In this document: positions 25,406 through 40,000 of the stretch, in pieces | Layout: each line of letters starts with the position of its first letter | How positions within the stretch are numbered: position 1 is the first letter of the stretch | NCBI GenBank assembly: GCA_911728455.2 | Contig: OU452228.1 | Location: forward strand, 16,655,564 to 16,719,563 | Source: Marthasterias glacialis | Lineage: Eukaryota > Echinodermata > Asteroidea > Forcipulatida > Asteriidae | Direction of reading: 5' to 3' | Length of the DNA: 64,000 nt | The notes under the pieces: generated by a model | The model's input: only the letters and a program-made list of their open reading frames with translations | Database searches by the model: none | Told to the model about the DNA's origin: nothing | Made by a program: the position numbers and the translations under genes

Positions 25406-26362
25406 CTGTTTAAAATATGCATAAAGTTACTAATATAAAATATGAAACAGGTTGAGGGGGACTATCAAATTGTTGTTGTTTTTAATTTGTGATATTTGAT
25501 CCTGATGACAATTGAACTGTACTTTTTAAACTGGTAATAACTGGTTGCCATTAGTATTACATGACGGTTTATAATAAGGAAGATGACTGGAAACCAAACC
25601 GTCGAATTGTCATCTTTTCGAGCAGTGCGTACACGAATGTTTCCCTAAACTTTGAACAAAAACCTGTTCAAAACGAATTCAGTAAATTCCGAAATAATGT
25701 TCTGAGCAATGTTGTCCTTTCTCTGGACATGGAAGACGCGTTTTCTCAACGTCGGGTCCGATGTTAGGGCATTGTACTTTCCAATACAAGAACCTCATCA
25801 CACAATCTCAAGGAAGTTTGAGGGTGCTTCAAAAAATGTGTTAAAATGCAGTCATTGGATAGAAGACGTAACTAGGTTTCTAACCTATTTTCTTCATCCG
25901 ATCTAGAATCCAAATTATAGCTATATAAATAACTGTTAGTGTACTGGCTTTGTTCCGTGGTACAGGCAGACTGAAATCATAGAGCGAGGCCACACGACCA
26001 ATCAGACTGCAATGGTAATGTTAGCTCACAGGGGAAATCCCTTAGTTTAGGCATGGATCAAAAACGGGGACCCGGTGGCTTACTTTCAAATTATTTTCCG
26101 TTATAACGGCATAATGTGATTCTCTCCGAACTCACTTGTGGAGATAATACCAACTTCAACGCGGAACCACGTCGATCAAATTTATGTCAAGGAATAGTTC
26201 AATGTGTTTTCACAATTCATTGACATAAATGTATCAGTTGTTATCCTACGATTTTCGACTGCGCGTCAGAAGGAAAAATGAACTCGACAAGAAAATAAAT
26301 TGGACTTAATTGGAATAACTTTCTTTAGTCAAGCAGATAAGTGCAACCATTTGGCAGTTTCG

Positions 26363-26486
26363 TGCACTTTGTGGTAAAAGCATAAAACCTATACAGGGCA
26401 TGTCAGATATGGGCCTGCATCAACTTGTTCATGCTTTGGTATAAATTACATGTGAGCCGAGTTTTATGCTTTTACCACAAAATGCA
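26363..26486. repeat. Inverted repeat, 26-bp arms
   Basis: TGCACTTTGTGGTAAAAGCA followed by TAAAAC at 26363-26388 is mirrored at 26461-26486 with about two mismatches, around a 72-base spacer. It looks like a very small MITE or a decayed foldback element. No clear target duplication was seen. Confidence 0.7.
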
Positions 26487-27548
26487 AGAAGTTTCCACAT
26501 TCGATGTACTACTCTCAATATCAGCCATATGCATAACAATATTTTAAATACTTAAATTTAGTTTGTTCCGTTACTGGTCCTTTCTCTTTTGAAAAGTATA
26601 AACGAATGACCGGCATAAAGTACAATACAATCCCAACAAATGTGTCCAATGATTCAACAAGTTACCAACAAACTTCTTTTTCATTGCTTACAAAAAATGA
26701 CAGTTCGCAATAAGACGTATAATTCTTGGTATCCGACCACCTGGTTTCCGTCGACGTCAGTCGCAAATCAATTTACCAAAATGGCGCGACCCCGAAACTT
26801 CCCGGTCCCTACAATCCAATTTAAAATCTTACAACTTCCCGACGATTTATGACCAGCATGGCCTAATGGGTTGCGGACAGAACAAGGCTCGACTTCATAA
26901 CGCTGTGTACCGATCGACGACATTTTGGGCTCAATATAGCAAAATGAAAATTGCGCGTGCAAAAGCGTATACTTCATTGATCAAGAAGATTTGGACAGAG
27001 TGTGTACAATGAATTTGCATTGTTGCATCGCGTATCTGCTTACAAGAACACAGCCCGAGATGCATGACTCAGCTAAACATGGGATTCTGTGCTTACAGCA
27101 AAATATTCAAAAGCTTTACCTTCTTGATATTTAGGCCCAGTATCAAGTTAGCATGCCGTTTGCTTTGCTTTCTGTAAGCAGTGGTTATTAAATACAAGTT
27201 CTGCTTATGGGCAGTCCGTAAGACCAACGACAAAAACAAAAGGCACATATCTAACCCAAGAAATCTATAGATTTGTTTTGAATACAGACAATGTAATATA
27301 AATAAATTGGCCCCTGCATGCTCAAGGTTGTAAATGTACTGAAATCAAATGTTCAGATCAAGCTTAAACCCCAGTAATTTAATGGTTTCATTAAATGAGA
27401 CGTGACATGAACAGATCTCTAAAAAAAAAAGTCGGATCAAAACTGCCGATTATTCTTTTTTACCAACTTGGAAAACGGTCTCCTTCATTCGTGAGAGGTA
27501 GCAGCAATATAGTGAAAACTACCATCGTTGTCTGGAGCTAAACATCAA

Positions 27549-27894
27549 TATAAAGCCACAGCTCAAGTTTGGTAAACTGACTGTAAATGCTTCCATTCTT
27601 TGCACAAATCATGATATAGATTTATGTAACAAAACCAACCTGTGAAAATGTCAGCTCATTTCGTTGTTTCGTTTGCGAGAAAACGGTAAAAATGCATTCA
27701 GCATTTTAGTACGCATTCCTAAAGGCAGAGTTTCGTCTCACTGAGACGAAAACGAATTTTGGATCTTATTTCATTTATCATTTTAAAACGATAACACTTC
27801 AGGCAGCAACAGTTCACGGAATATTCTCTACCATCATGTAAATCTGTGAACATTTATGTTTTTCTTCTTACCAATGTTGAGCTGGGGCTTTAAA
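27549..27894 (-). mobile_element. MITE family A, copy 2
   Basis: This is an inverted relative of the element at 3120-3456. It shares the ends (AAAGCCACAGCTCAA / TTGAGCTGGGGCTTTAAA), the internal GTCTCACTGAGAC palindrome and the segment AACCAACCTGTGAAAATGTC. The half beyond the palindrome is more diverged. It is non-coding and sits in intron 2. Confidence 0.78.
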
Positions 27895-28321
27895 GTGGGA
27901 TAATTCCATATTTGCCAAGCCTTCATCCAAAAAGTGTTCTTGTCACTAAACTTCGTTCTCATTAATGAAGAACTCAATTGAGCAGTTCGGTTGAGTGGGT
28001 TTAGTAAAGGCCTAATGAGTCAGTTTGAATCATCTGACAATTACATGTATGTGTCTTTAATATCGTTTATTTAATATTCATTTATTTAAATATCTTGATG
28101 TAAAAAGATTAGCAGAATATGTTTTACATCAATACCTGTAGGCAAACAAATACAACGGGCTAAAAATACTGGAATAGTAGTAGTACTTCAAAATAGGCAT
28201 ATCCTTACATACAAGCTTTGTACATAATAACACCAAGTGTACGTCTATTTGTAATTTAGTTGAAGAAGCTTTGCACAACAACACTAAGCGCATGCGTCTG
28301 TCAATAATCTGAAGTACCCAG

Positions 28322-28371
28322 TTTTTTTTTGTTTTTGTTTTTTTTCTCTCTTTTTTCTCTCTCTGTCTCTC
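28322..28371. repeat. T-rich and TC-rich tract
   Basis: T-runs broken by G pass into CTCTCTTTTTTCTCTCTCTG. Low-complexity pyrimidine tract in intron 2. Confidence 0.85.
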
Positions 28372-29532
28372 ATTGATGTCGTGACTGCAACACTCAACTG
28401 TAACGACTATTTTATCATAATGGTGATCAGAAGCGGTCTATCTCATCAATTACTGTTGTTGGATAATTGAGTTGGAGGGTATGTAAACGGCTTAACTGTT
28501 AAACTAATATAGTACTCCGTTGCACCAATAGAGAATTGCACCGCTGGATATATTGTCTGATAGCTTCCGTTCACTAACACCTAAAGGCCAGGGTCTTCCC
28601 CCCGTCCTGCTGTGTCGGTTTAGAATGGGAAATCATGGATGTCTTGGTTTACAATAGGAAACACTGGTTAATTCATCAACATTGTTATCTTTAGGCACTA
28701 ACAACTGGGGATGTGATTGAATGAGACCGGGTTTGGGCAGGCTCGCGGTTTCGACCAGGGATTTATTTGTAGCAGTTGCGAATCTATTTGGCAAATAGAA
28801 CGGAAAAAATAGTCTGCTAACTTCAGTTTCCGTGCGAAATGCTAAAATAATGGAAGTACTATTAAAGGCAGGTGGGGAGACGCGGTTGGGTAAAGGGTGT
28901 GCTTCTGGAAAGTACACACATTGGTCAATCTGTTGGTAAACCAGCAGGGACCAACACTCTATCATTGTCCTTTCCCCTCTTTCAATAAAAACAAATGTTA
29001 AATTGCCTTCGATTTTAAAAACAAATATTGACATCGGTTCATGACTCATTCAGCAGTGACCAAAAAAATAAGGGTTCAAAAGATCTCAGTTGTATTACAT
29101 CTGAACGTTTGAAAGTGTTCTCGTTGCAAATTCCGAATCAAACAACCACGCATCTCCAATTTAGAAAAGGGGCGTGACCTTTACTTGGACTTTATATAGT
29201 CACATTTCCTTTATTTAATGAACACTTGCACTCAATCAGTGGGACTACTTAGCAAGTTTAATACGTTTTTCTTACTAACACTATATGCTTCTCTAATAAA
29301 AGAGTGGAAAAGAGTACCAGTATGCAATAGTAATATTAGAGCGACCTCCAAAATCTCAATTCAATGTAAATTAATGAGAGTTGATACTCTCATTGGCAGA
29401 ACATTAATACTGTACACAAAAAAATGATAAAAGCAATAATTATACAATGAGTTGGCATTGGTGCCAAACAATAATATCGTAAGTTAGTTTACAGAATGAG
29501 ATACCATTAAATTATTTAATTATAAATGTACC

Positions 29533-29534
<2 letters not shown>

Positions 29535-29580
<46 letters not shown>

Positions 29581-29607
29581 CTTTTTTTTTTTTCTTATTT
29601 CTTTTTA
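29535..29607. repeat. Poly-T tract
   Basis: A run of about 46 T, one C, more T and TC-rich sequence. It could be the reversed tail of a retrotransposed sequence, but no recognisable body lies beside it. Confidence 0.9.
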
Positions 29608-30615
29608 ATTTATACAGAGAGCACATCATAAATATTGAATATCATTTTTTTTTAAATATTTTGCGGTTTTTATTTGGCATCATACTACCAGGTAGGCCTA
29701 AATCACCATTAAATACTTGAATTATCTTTATACAGTGTAGCCAAAGAGTGATAAGTGATGCTCGGGTCCAGCAAACGGAATCTCAGCTGTTGTAAAATCT
29801 TAATTCTACACAAGACTAAACTTGTGTGATTCGATCGGTGGTTTGGACTCATGCTTCCATCTTCGAAATTACACACATCAATGATGAGGAACGGTTCGAT
29901 CTTGAAGCTGAGATCCGTAAATTTGTTCTAAAGCATGTTCAAATTTATGCGTCATCCCTAATGTTACCCACACTGCAGTCAACGTTCTAAACAGAGCAGA
30001 AACTTGTATAGCTTTGGTCCCTTAGCACATCACACTGTTCTAATACATTGTAGGCGTATTGCAAATGATTGAAATACGCTCAGTTTTACTTCCTCGTGAA
30101 GAAACAATACACCAAAAGGAATAAAACGCTTGTTGAGGTGAGTATGACTCTTATTATCAGACCAAAGACAATAATGTGTCTTTTCTCGCAAAAGCACCAA
30201 TCTCCCCTTCTCCAAACATACCAGTTTTTCTCCATCGAAAGAGACTTCTTATTTTGACCAAATAATATAAACGACACCCTGACAGAAAACAGTTTGTTTA
30301 ACCCTCGTAGGTGTTGCAGCCTCTTCCAGGCTTGAAAGGTTTCTCGGCTGACGGTGTATAAGCAACACTCCATCCACACGGCGGACCCTGCTCGTGCATA
30401 GGGTATTTTTGAACCAGTTCAAAGTGTATTCAGTATCGGTCTACCCACGTAGCAACCTTGTCTTCCCAGTTTCCCCTTTCATGAAAAATCTTCCTGACCC
30501 CGGTTGTTTCCTGCTGAGCTAGGAATTGGCAGGTCATGCCCGGCCCTCTAAATATCACAATAAATACCTGTATAACTAACTCCACTCTTGTTTGTCCCAA
30601 TTTGCCTGCATCGTG

Positions 30616-30616
<1 letters not shown>

Positions 30617-30647
<31 letters not shown>

Positions 30648-30649
30648 CA
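30617..30649. repeat. C-run followed by (CA)n
   Basis: Seventeen C then eight CA units. A similar but shorter compound C/CA microsatellite is at 56607-56633. Confidence 0.9.
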
Positions 30650-31888
30650 TACCTTTCTTTCTCCCTTTATTTCCCTTACCAGACAGACCCTTTTGGAAAT
30701 TTTTAAAGGGGAATTGTTCCCCTGTGTTATTTGTAGTTTCTGTATAATAGGTCGTGTGTTATTCTTCACTTTTTCACTCTGTTTACATATAGTATTTATA
30801 TAAGTCATGTGTAAAATTTCAAACATTTTTATGAGTATTACGCTGCAGGTGGGCTATGGGTACGCAATATTACCGTGACGTATCATAATAGGCTATGGTG
30901 TACATGGTTGACTAAACACGTCAAGTATTTTTGTTTCTGTGCGAATCGACTATGGAAGCCAAACCCGAAATTGCTTTATAAGAACCCGCTATTCAACATA
31001 ACTGATCAATTTCTCCCTTCTAATTTTACCAATTTTTGGTGGGGAAACTATCCGCGCTGTTGTTGTCACACGTGCCCGCGTCTTCACTCTATTCATCAAT
31101 GTTCATTCATCATTGTTTGTCGAAGACAATGGGTTACTTACTCGGCATTCTTGAGGTTTGAGGTTATATGAGCAACAAACAGCTCACAAATCAAACGTGC
31201 CGCTACTGTTCTGGCCCTATATTATTTGATATTAAATGCCACGTAAAAAAGCGCTTTGTTTTCTTTTAAAGCTGTATCCATGACTTGATCTAGGTTTTAT
31301 TTCCTTCAATTCAAATGATTGCCCCAATTTGGGTGTACAAAATCTGGGTCATCAAACCGCAGCTCACGCGACAGAAAACTGTCAAACATTTTCTGTAAAA
31401 TTTACGGGTAGCGCTTCCAAAAATCATGCTTGGTTTGGCAAAATCGCTTTGGTAGCCATTTTTGCAAAAAGAGATGGAACACATCTTATTATGGAATGAC
31501 GTTTATGTGACGTAACCTTTTAAACTGGTTCCTGTAACCATGCCTTAATTTTCATGGTGAATGTCTGGTTCCAAAATTGCCAAGTAAGTTACAGTAAATG
31601 CCAATAATGTGAGCCTCCTGATTTTGTTCGTTATAAACGACCTCATTTCAAACTCATTGGAGAAATTCCCTGCCTTTTTTATGAATGAATTTCTGATGGA
31701 GAAAAAAAAATCCAACCCCTTTCTAACAATTTCCGACAATAATCAATTTTAGGTTGAAACCGTAAACAATGACCCACAAATTTGCTAAGCATGACAAAAG
31801 GTCTGCCGGTGCATTTCTAATGTTGGAAGAGCATACAAAATGCATAAAACACGGACTGTGGCTTATACCATGCGTCTGACTTTTGGGG

Positions 31889-32041
31889 TTTTGTTTGTTT
31901 GATTTTGTTTTGTTTTTGTTTGCTTGTTTGTTTGTTTGCTTGTTTGTTTGTTTGCTTGTTTGTTTGTTTGTTTGTTTGTTTGTTTGTTGGGTTGTTGGGT
32001 TGTTTGTTTGTTTGTTTGTTTGTTTGTTTGTTTGTTTGTTT
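31889..32041. repeat. (GTTT)n array
   Basis: Complement-strand form of the AAAC repeat, about 150 bp, with GCTTG variants and GTTGGGTTGTTGGGTTG interruptions. Open frames across it on both strands are artefacts of the tetranucleotide. Confidence 0.93.
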
Positions 32042-33164
32042 GGGGGTTTCTTTCTTTCTTTTTTTGAAAAACAAGCTACCTTGTCCACAAGATGGTATTT
32101 TTCGGCAGGCTAATATGCATAAATGTAGTTTAACAGGACGACGACGACGACGACGACAGCAACAAGAGAATATACACGACATCATCATATACAAAACATA
32201 CAACTAATCCTCTGGAACTAAAACAAACCTTTATATGGACGTAAAGGGGTTCTCGTAAACACGTGATGTCATGGTGACGTCATCGTCTGCCCCAGCCACT
32301 AATACTACAGTAATACATGATCGGACGGGAGTCTGACAAGTGAGACAGGTTTAAGCGGGCGTGTCAACCCTCATTTAACACACGCGTCTTTATTGTCAAC
32401 TCATAGATTTGTCCTCATCCATACATACGGCCAGTGGATTATGCTGCCGGTTCGCTCATTCGGTACCAGAAATACATGGAATGTAGAAAGAAATCAACAC
32501 CATAAAGTTGGTCTGGGGTTTTTTTTCGAGACATTATAGCTCAGTTAGTTTATGGGCTACTCTGGTAAGATTATAATAAAAACCCTTACTTATGAAACCA
32601 GGTACAATAATATGCGCTTGGAAGCCGATTTACGTTGACAGATAGATCAACTTGACGGTGTTATATTTACCACTATTTCACAATAGACTCACAAACCTGA
32701 CGGAAGAAAAGTTCACTTGACTGTGTTGCAAAGAAACAGATGAATAGATGGTGGAGGAAACCCCTATACAATGTATTCAAACGAACCGAGTGAAATAACG
32801 AGCCCGTTCTCAAAAAAGCTTTGTTGAGATGTCACCCAGGTCATTTTTCTAATTCCTATGGGGAATGAAGCCTTTCAAACCAGTAGTATATTTATAGAAA
32901 TCCTTGACAAACAAGGCCCCTTTAATTTTCAAAAAAATGTCTGGTGTTTACTTGAAATTCAGACTGTATGCATCAATTACAGCGTGGAAACGGGTAGCAG
33001 TTAATTAGTGCATAGCCTTGACTGATGCTTTTATAAATTAATACCGTCACAACCACTTGCAAAAAGTGCCATGTTTTCTGGTACTGGACATTTATACTCT
33101 TAAAAAAACCATGAAAGAACTGAGCACCCCACCCAACTCAGTGCCGTAAAACTGATCAGATCGG

Positions 33165-33190
33165 TTTTTGTTTGTTTGTTTGTTTGTTTT
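33165..33190. repeat. Short (GTTT)n tract
   Basis: About six GTTT units ending in a T-run; too short to show the GGGTTG interruption found in the longer arrays. Confidence 0.8.
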
Positions 33191-33982
33191 TTTGCCACAG
33201 AAGAAAATACATAAATAACATAAAAAACGGTCATGCTGACACGGAAGTGGGTTTGACCCACTGAAACTTGATCTAGGTCACCTGGGAGTTATTCGTAAAT
33301 ATGAAAATATGGTAATATGATGACATACACACCAGGTCTACCCATCAAGGATATGATTGTGTAGAGGAAAAAAACTAGTTAAGTGTCACTGGATTAATAT
33401 GCAAAAAGAAAGTGTACGGACGCTGTAGGATGGGCCTTAATCAGACCAAAAATCCACTCGTTATTATTTGCATCAAACAATGTTTTCGCCTTTCTTGATG
33501 ATTTCACTTTTCTATATTTGTCTATTTATTTATTTATTTTTTATTTTAATTTTTTATTTAGTATTTATTTTTAAGCTTGGCCTACCCACGATCAAGCCCT
33601 AACATGTACAGATCCACTTTGTGGCATGCATGTATCGGGAAGTTTCATTAAAAAATATCACCTTGTAATTAAGCATTCGCACGGTATGCCGTTTTCCTAA
33701 TGGAAGTTGGGCAATAATTAGTGCATAACAACCAATGAATGGGGCAGGGGCGACCTGCGGAACATCAACTGCTTGACATGAAGTTTAAGGCATGTAGGGT
33801 GGGCGGGGATGTTGAGGAGGGCGTGGTATTATATTGGTTGTTGCAGAAGATAACACTTCTTCCATGAATTAGTGAATATATTGACACATACGGTAAATGA
33901 AATGGCATGTGTTTCTGTGGGAGGTAACATGAGATGATACTAATCTAAAACATTATCAGTTCTTAGCGCATGAATGGCTTAA

Positions 33983-34008
33983 TTAAATAAATAAATAAAT
34001 AAATAAAC
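33983..34008. repeat. (AAAT)n tract with CCTTATTCATAGAGCAC flank
   Basis: Five AAAT units followed by a sequence resembling the AAAGCGC-type tails of animal retroelements. The resemblance is weak; I only assert the microsatellite. Confidence 0.75.
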
Positions 34009-37000
34009 CTTATTCATAGAGCACTATTCTAAGATGTATCGTCAATGCTAAAAAAAAAATGGGTTTTTAAATTTGTAGTGAACTACTACAAGCATTGAGA
34101 ATTTTATAAATAGAAGGTGGGGGATCGGGGGGAAAAACTAAAATGACATTGAAACACTTGAAGGATATGTTCATTTAGGTCGAGGCAATTAAGGGTATCC
34201 CGGGCTGATAGGCTGGGTAGTTATTATGGTGGCATATCAGTATTTCCAAGTCGAAGAGGGAAACTGCCAATTTCCATCCATCGTCACAGGAACATTTAAG
34301 GGGAAAATCATTGAAACAATATGTTGAAAAACATATTTTGGGATGAGCGACAAACCGTAGACTAATATTGTATGTTAACATCGTAATCTTGATGACAGGA
34401 GAGACGTAAAGCATGGAGGAAAATAGGGCAAACAGTCATGACAAGACTAGCACAGTCTCTGGAATAGTCATTAAATAGTTGAAGTAAAATGCTTTACAAA
34501 ATGCTGTACTTTTCGTTACTACAAGTTGGCGCTGTTTTCGTTTTTGTTTCTGTCTTGGCTCCCCACACCCTTTATTATTACCCCCATTGCCCCCCAAAAA
34601 ACTTGTTCTTAAATAAATGGCATACAATGATTTCCTATACATGTCCAACATACATGTCCAACATGAGTTTGTTATTTCCTTGTGTACAGTAATTTGACAC
34701 CTGCCAGTAAGTTGAAGACACAGTACAAGAGTGAGTGCAGCAATTGCAAAATGAAATGATTAGTTTCAACTAAAAAGTGCATCGATTATAAAGTTCATCC
34801 TATCCCCCAGAGAAATAGTTCTGTCTGAAATACTGTCAAAGGCGAGGAAATAGCACTGACAGACCACTTAAATCGTACATTTGATAACCCTGAATTGATC
34901 GCGCACAAAATCCCCTCACAAAACACGGATGGTTTTTCGCTGTTTTTACTCAAACGGAGCCACTGTATTAGAGGTTTAACTTAAAGGTGTGTTGTATGGC
35001 ATCTTTTAAGACATAGAGAGTGAGAATTTATTTACTCTTCTACAAAAACATTGGTGTGTTTTCCCTTTCAAATCGGAATGGAATTTCAACGAAAAGTTTG
35101 CTAATAACTGGAATCATGATATGACACGGATGTAAATCCATCACCAAGTAGGCCCGTGAAGCTAGTATACATTATAATACAAGTAATATTTGTGCGGGTC
35201 AAATGGACAGCCATGTTTGTACTGAGTATTGACCATGACACCACCTTCACCACAAGCAGGCAGCTGACTGGATTGGCTCATTCTCCATTTTTTTAAGCAG
35301 CAGCGAAAACAATTTGATCAATGTCACCTATTTCCCCGTCTTGCTGACTTTTACGAAGTGTGCTCAATTCTAATATTCAAGGACAGAGCGTAGAAAAAGA
35401 GATTGCATCACGATCCGTCAACACACATTCTTGATTGCGAAAACTACGACAATCGTCTACTACGTGCAAAACATAAAAAAAATAGTTGCTAGGTACCGTC
35501 AACAAATTAACAACAAAACAGAAGCAACAGAAGGAAACGTAATTAGTGTGAACTGTTACTATTGTTTTTTGTGGATAATAAAGTGCCATTTCAACTCTTG
35601 CTGTGGTTACACTATCATTGGTAAAAACCCAATCCGTCATGTCACAGTGCAGGTTTTTAGTTTTTGTTTGGACTCGTGGCCTGTTTACGGTTTTCACCTG
35701 ACCTTGGTGGTAAACCGTAGACATACATTAAGAAATCATTTGACTTCGTTTGTAAATAAGTTCAATACAATTGGAGCTTGTGACTTAGAGGTGCCTGTGT
35801 TAATAGCGATGGATTCAAATTGTCTGTAAAAAAGAAAGCAAACAGCCTTAAGTTTTGGACATGGTTCTGAAGTACATAGCTCAAATAAACACTACTGCAA
35901 CAACACTGCTGTGAATGGTTATTGATTTCAAGACACTTCTACTGTTGCACCCTTTCACCGTTTGGGGTTATAGATGTATATGCCATCGCTTCGTGATTCC
36001 CACTCAATTCAAATCTTGGATTGTATCTCAATAATTTATTCAAATCCATCTATAAAACAGGGTCACAATTATTTACACTGTTGTTAGATAACCTATTCGA
36101 TGTTTGTCTCACATTGTGTGTTAACATTATAAGTCAGTTTGCGAAAGCCCACTTTGGCTTACCATGGACGCTTCATCAACAATCTCATAGAATTCGCATT
36201 TCCATCAACGAAAGGACAAGAAAATCACTCTGCTGGACATCACAGAGAAATCCTGTTGGTTGTCCCAACTGGAAATCCACCACGACTTAGAGATCAATGC
36301 AACAAGACTCACACGCGATGACATTTAAGTTTGACAATTAGAAGCGCTGTAGGCATATGTAACTTTAAGCACTTCAAAAATTAGTGAACCTCGATTTTAT
36401 GACTGTCGAAGTGAAGTAATCCAAGGCCTCATCAACAAAGGCACATTAAAAAAAAGGTGTTATTTCCAAATTCAACTTCAACATTTAAAGGATTTAAACT
36501 TCACTAAATGTTGATTGCCTAGTCAGAACTTCGACTAGAATGTTACCGAACAGACCTTAACACCTACTGAATGTTAACTTGACCATAAAGGCAAATCCAA
36601 AGTTACTCGTGTTCCCCTCACCACACGTATCAGAACTCTGTTTATCTGGTAGTTTCCCCAGATGCTATGTTATCACCTACAAGTTTGACACATTTTGTCA
36701 CAAAAGTATTCAGGAAATGTACCCAAATGTTTGCTTTTGTGGTCCAATATAACGCGGTATTTATTTATTTATTTATTTCACACACAAATGGCGACAATAT
36801 GTATGTACAGTCTCACGGTACAACTGGCTTCCCTTCCAGAACTGTTTCAAAAACTGTTAAATACAGTCGATATTTATCGATGAAAGTAAGACAACACGAA
36901 GTATACCACATACTAATGGGCTGGACTGTCTAGACGCATGCATCAAGACCGCATTCATTCCAATATTAACATTCCATCACGAGAAAAATACTTCATCATG

Positions 37001-40000
37001 GATGATCTACGACGATCGACCTGGGGGTATTTATGAAACATTGAATACAATATGCAATCATATGACTTGAGAAAGAGTGCACGTCATGAATGCATTGAGA
37101 AAATTGTTCCCATCTGCTCGCCCACATGATACGGATTTGTATAGTTGCTAACTTAGCTGACTGTGACACTTCTGACCCGGAATTGAGATCTCATCATGGG
37201 CTCAATTCTTGAGGGGGGACTGAGATTTAGACCTCGGATACGGAGCGTGGATCTAAACTTAGAATATTTTGTTTAATTCGGTTGTTACATTGTATTGGTG
37301 GATGTTAGGGTTTCGAAGGGCGTTAAAAGGGAACACCCAAAATAACAAGAAGTCGAGAGCACAACACAAAACTAGCACAGACCGATCGTCAATCAACATT
37401 GTGGAGTTCAACTTCAAACCTTAACAGACACAAGAACAAAATTGATCATCAACTCGTGTGGCAATTTGTTTCAATCTAAAAGGCTATCTGATTATTTAGT
37501 ACATCTTCTGTCTGAAATACTGTAACTGTACAAGTTTAGGAAATAGCAATGTTTCTTTCGATTGCTGTATAATCGAAATAATGCTTGAACAATCCGAGAT
37601 GAACAAGCAAGAACAGCTGCGTTAAGAGCATCGACTCTGTAACTGTGGGTGCCTGTCAATCTGTCTCCAGAAGTATTATTAGGGCCTGTATGTTTTAAGA
37701 AGGTGGAGCCTCGAACGGTGTCAAGTCGAGCGTTGCCCCGCCTTTTCCTAACAACAACACACGGTACTGATGCCCTATCCCAAGTTGCACCTTACATATA
37801 AGCAGGATGAAACCTTGGCGCTCAGTTTAGCGGCTTGCTTTCACCCTCTGAGCTACATTATTTAAACTCATTTTAAGCAGTTACTGCGTATTGCAACTGG
37901 AAACTCTACCACCGAATCAAATTAGTGTTTGCAATCTTACACTTGATGGGTATTAAGTTTCGGGCATTTATTAACCCCGTGATGGCGTGGTAAGCTGAGC
38001 TTCAAAAGGCCGGCCAAGGGTTGATGTGGTATGGTGCTGTAGATGATTCTATATTTGGAGGCGGTGATATTCTCTGCGCCGGAAGGGTTTAATTCGAGTG
38101 TGATGTGTCAAATGCCACAGACAGGTCATCCGACCCTGATAGATCCATCTTTCTGATTTTTGGCCAGTATATGGGATTAGCAGAACGCGGACACGACTGT
38201 CCACATTAATACCTGATACTTTCCACAATAATACTTCTGATGAAGTAGTTGTTGCTACGAAAGCTCATGCAGTTTTTTTTTCTATTAGTTAGTATTTAAG
38301 TGCTATCGCTAAGTTTTATGTTTCACAATAATACCATCATCTCTTCATTTCAAGTTCGAACACTTCTTACTTGCTAGAACTTTGAAAAGGTCGTTTGGAA
38401 AATATCAGAGTCCCTACAGCTATTTGGGTGGGAGGAGTGGGGGCGTTCATTAACGATTTATTGCATTTCTTGCAATGAAAAATTGACAAAACCTTGGGGA
38501 ATCTAAGTGAATTCCCTTGGGTCGTTCACAATGGTCATCATTTTCAGTGTAGTGAGGTAAAATCCACCCACCCCAACCCCACACCAACCTACCCCCAACC
38601 CTAATGAATACCTTCGTGTGATGCTTTGAGGGAAATAACAACAACTACGCTCCATTAAATAAAGACCAGTTGATCGTTCCGATTGGGTAAAAACTGACGC
38701 CCGAGCAGTGATATTTATTAACAATTTAAAATTGAACAAAGCAACTTTAAACTCTGCCATGTTCCCTTTAAGAAATAACAGTGATGAATACTGGCTATCA
38801 TGGAAACTTAAAGTGTTCACTACAATTGCCCCGTCAGCCTGAATTTGATTACATTGATTCGACTAGAAGTGAAACAAAATAATTGCAAGATGACGAAACT
38901 CTGTTTACAACAAGTGCAGATTTTGAATTGGCTGTCAGCGCTTGTAACAGGACACACAAAAGCGTGTCAGAGACTTTACTAGTTTGTGTTCCCCGATCCC
39001 GCAATTCGAAAAAGCCTGTGATATTTGACAAAAAATGGTCAAGCCTGTGTATTCAAGAGGTGTCGGGCAGACGTCGTTGACATTTTCCCCTGCTACACGG
39101 GGAAAATTTCAATTTGCCTTTCCGCAACATTTCTCCGTTCATTTGATTGGAAGTAATTGAAGAATTATCAGCGAGCATGGTCAAGTCGTCCCAGCACGCA
39201 CGATTTCCGTTGAGCATCGACGGAATTACAGCCGACACGACGCCCTGTTTCGGACACTTAGGATGTGCACAACACTGGTAAAAGTTGACATATAAATGGT
39301 CACTGTTTCCACATATTTACATGGTATCAAAACTTCAACTGAAATATTTTTGCTTGAAATGCTGTAGTTTCTCGAGAAATGAGTAAACAATTACTAGTTT
39401 TGATCTCGCGAGTTCAAAACCCAATGTCTGAAAACAGTGAAAACATCAGTTTATTTTGTGTACAGGAGGTGGTTTGTGTGTACAAGAAGGAACCTGCCAC
39501 AACTGCCCGCGGTTGTTCAAGACCCCCGACCAGGCACATGTGCAGACAATAATAATGACCGAAAGTGCCTCGTATTATCGTCCGGGACTATTATAACTCT
39601 CGGGTTCATATTGCAAGTGACATTTGTCTTACAAGGAAGTTGATTACTTTCGACATAGGTTAGTGTAATTGTTTTCCCTGTCAACTTTTACATAAATTCA
39701 GTCCTTTTCTGTTTTTGTTTTATAGATACAAAAAAAAATTATAATGGACCTCCTATGTAAGAAGCTGGCTGTAGCGTTTTATTTAGAGACATACCATGGG
39801 CAGACAACGGTTCGCTAGTATTGATAAATCGAATAAAAGAACGATGACGTCTGTTCATAGTGGCTTTGTGAACCCATAAAGGCCGCCTACAATAGTCTTA
39901 GACAAATTTCCTTCAAGTGCGTGACTTTAACACTTCAAAATAACGATTTACTAGCCATGTCAAACTGTACAGTAACTCCACCACCAGTCCAATATTATTG

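Noticed and set aside
28633..29049. 138-codon ATG frame on the minus strand
   Set aside because: No recognisable domain, signal peptide, polyadenylation or conservation clue; treated as chance.
35377..35829. Overlapping frames of 115 and 132 codons on opposite strands
   Set aside because: Neither resembles a known family, and codon content looks like translated intron.
39455..39643. Acceptor-like TTTTGTGTACAG followed by a Cys-containing plus-strand frame (GGLCVQEGTCHNC)
   Set aside because: Cysteine spacing does not make an EGF or other known domain, and no donor follows in a sensible phase.
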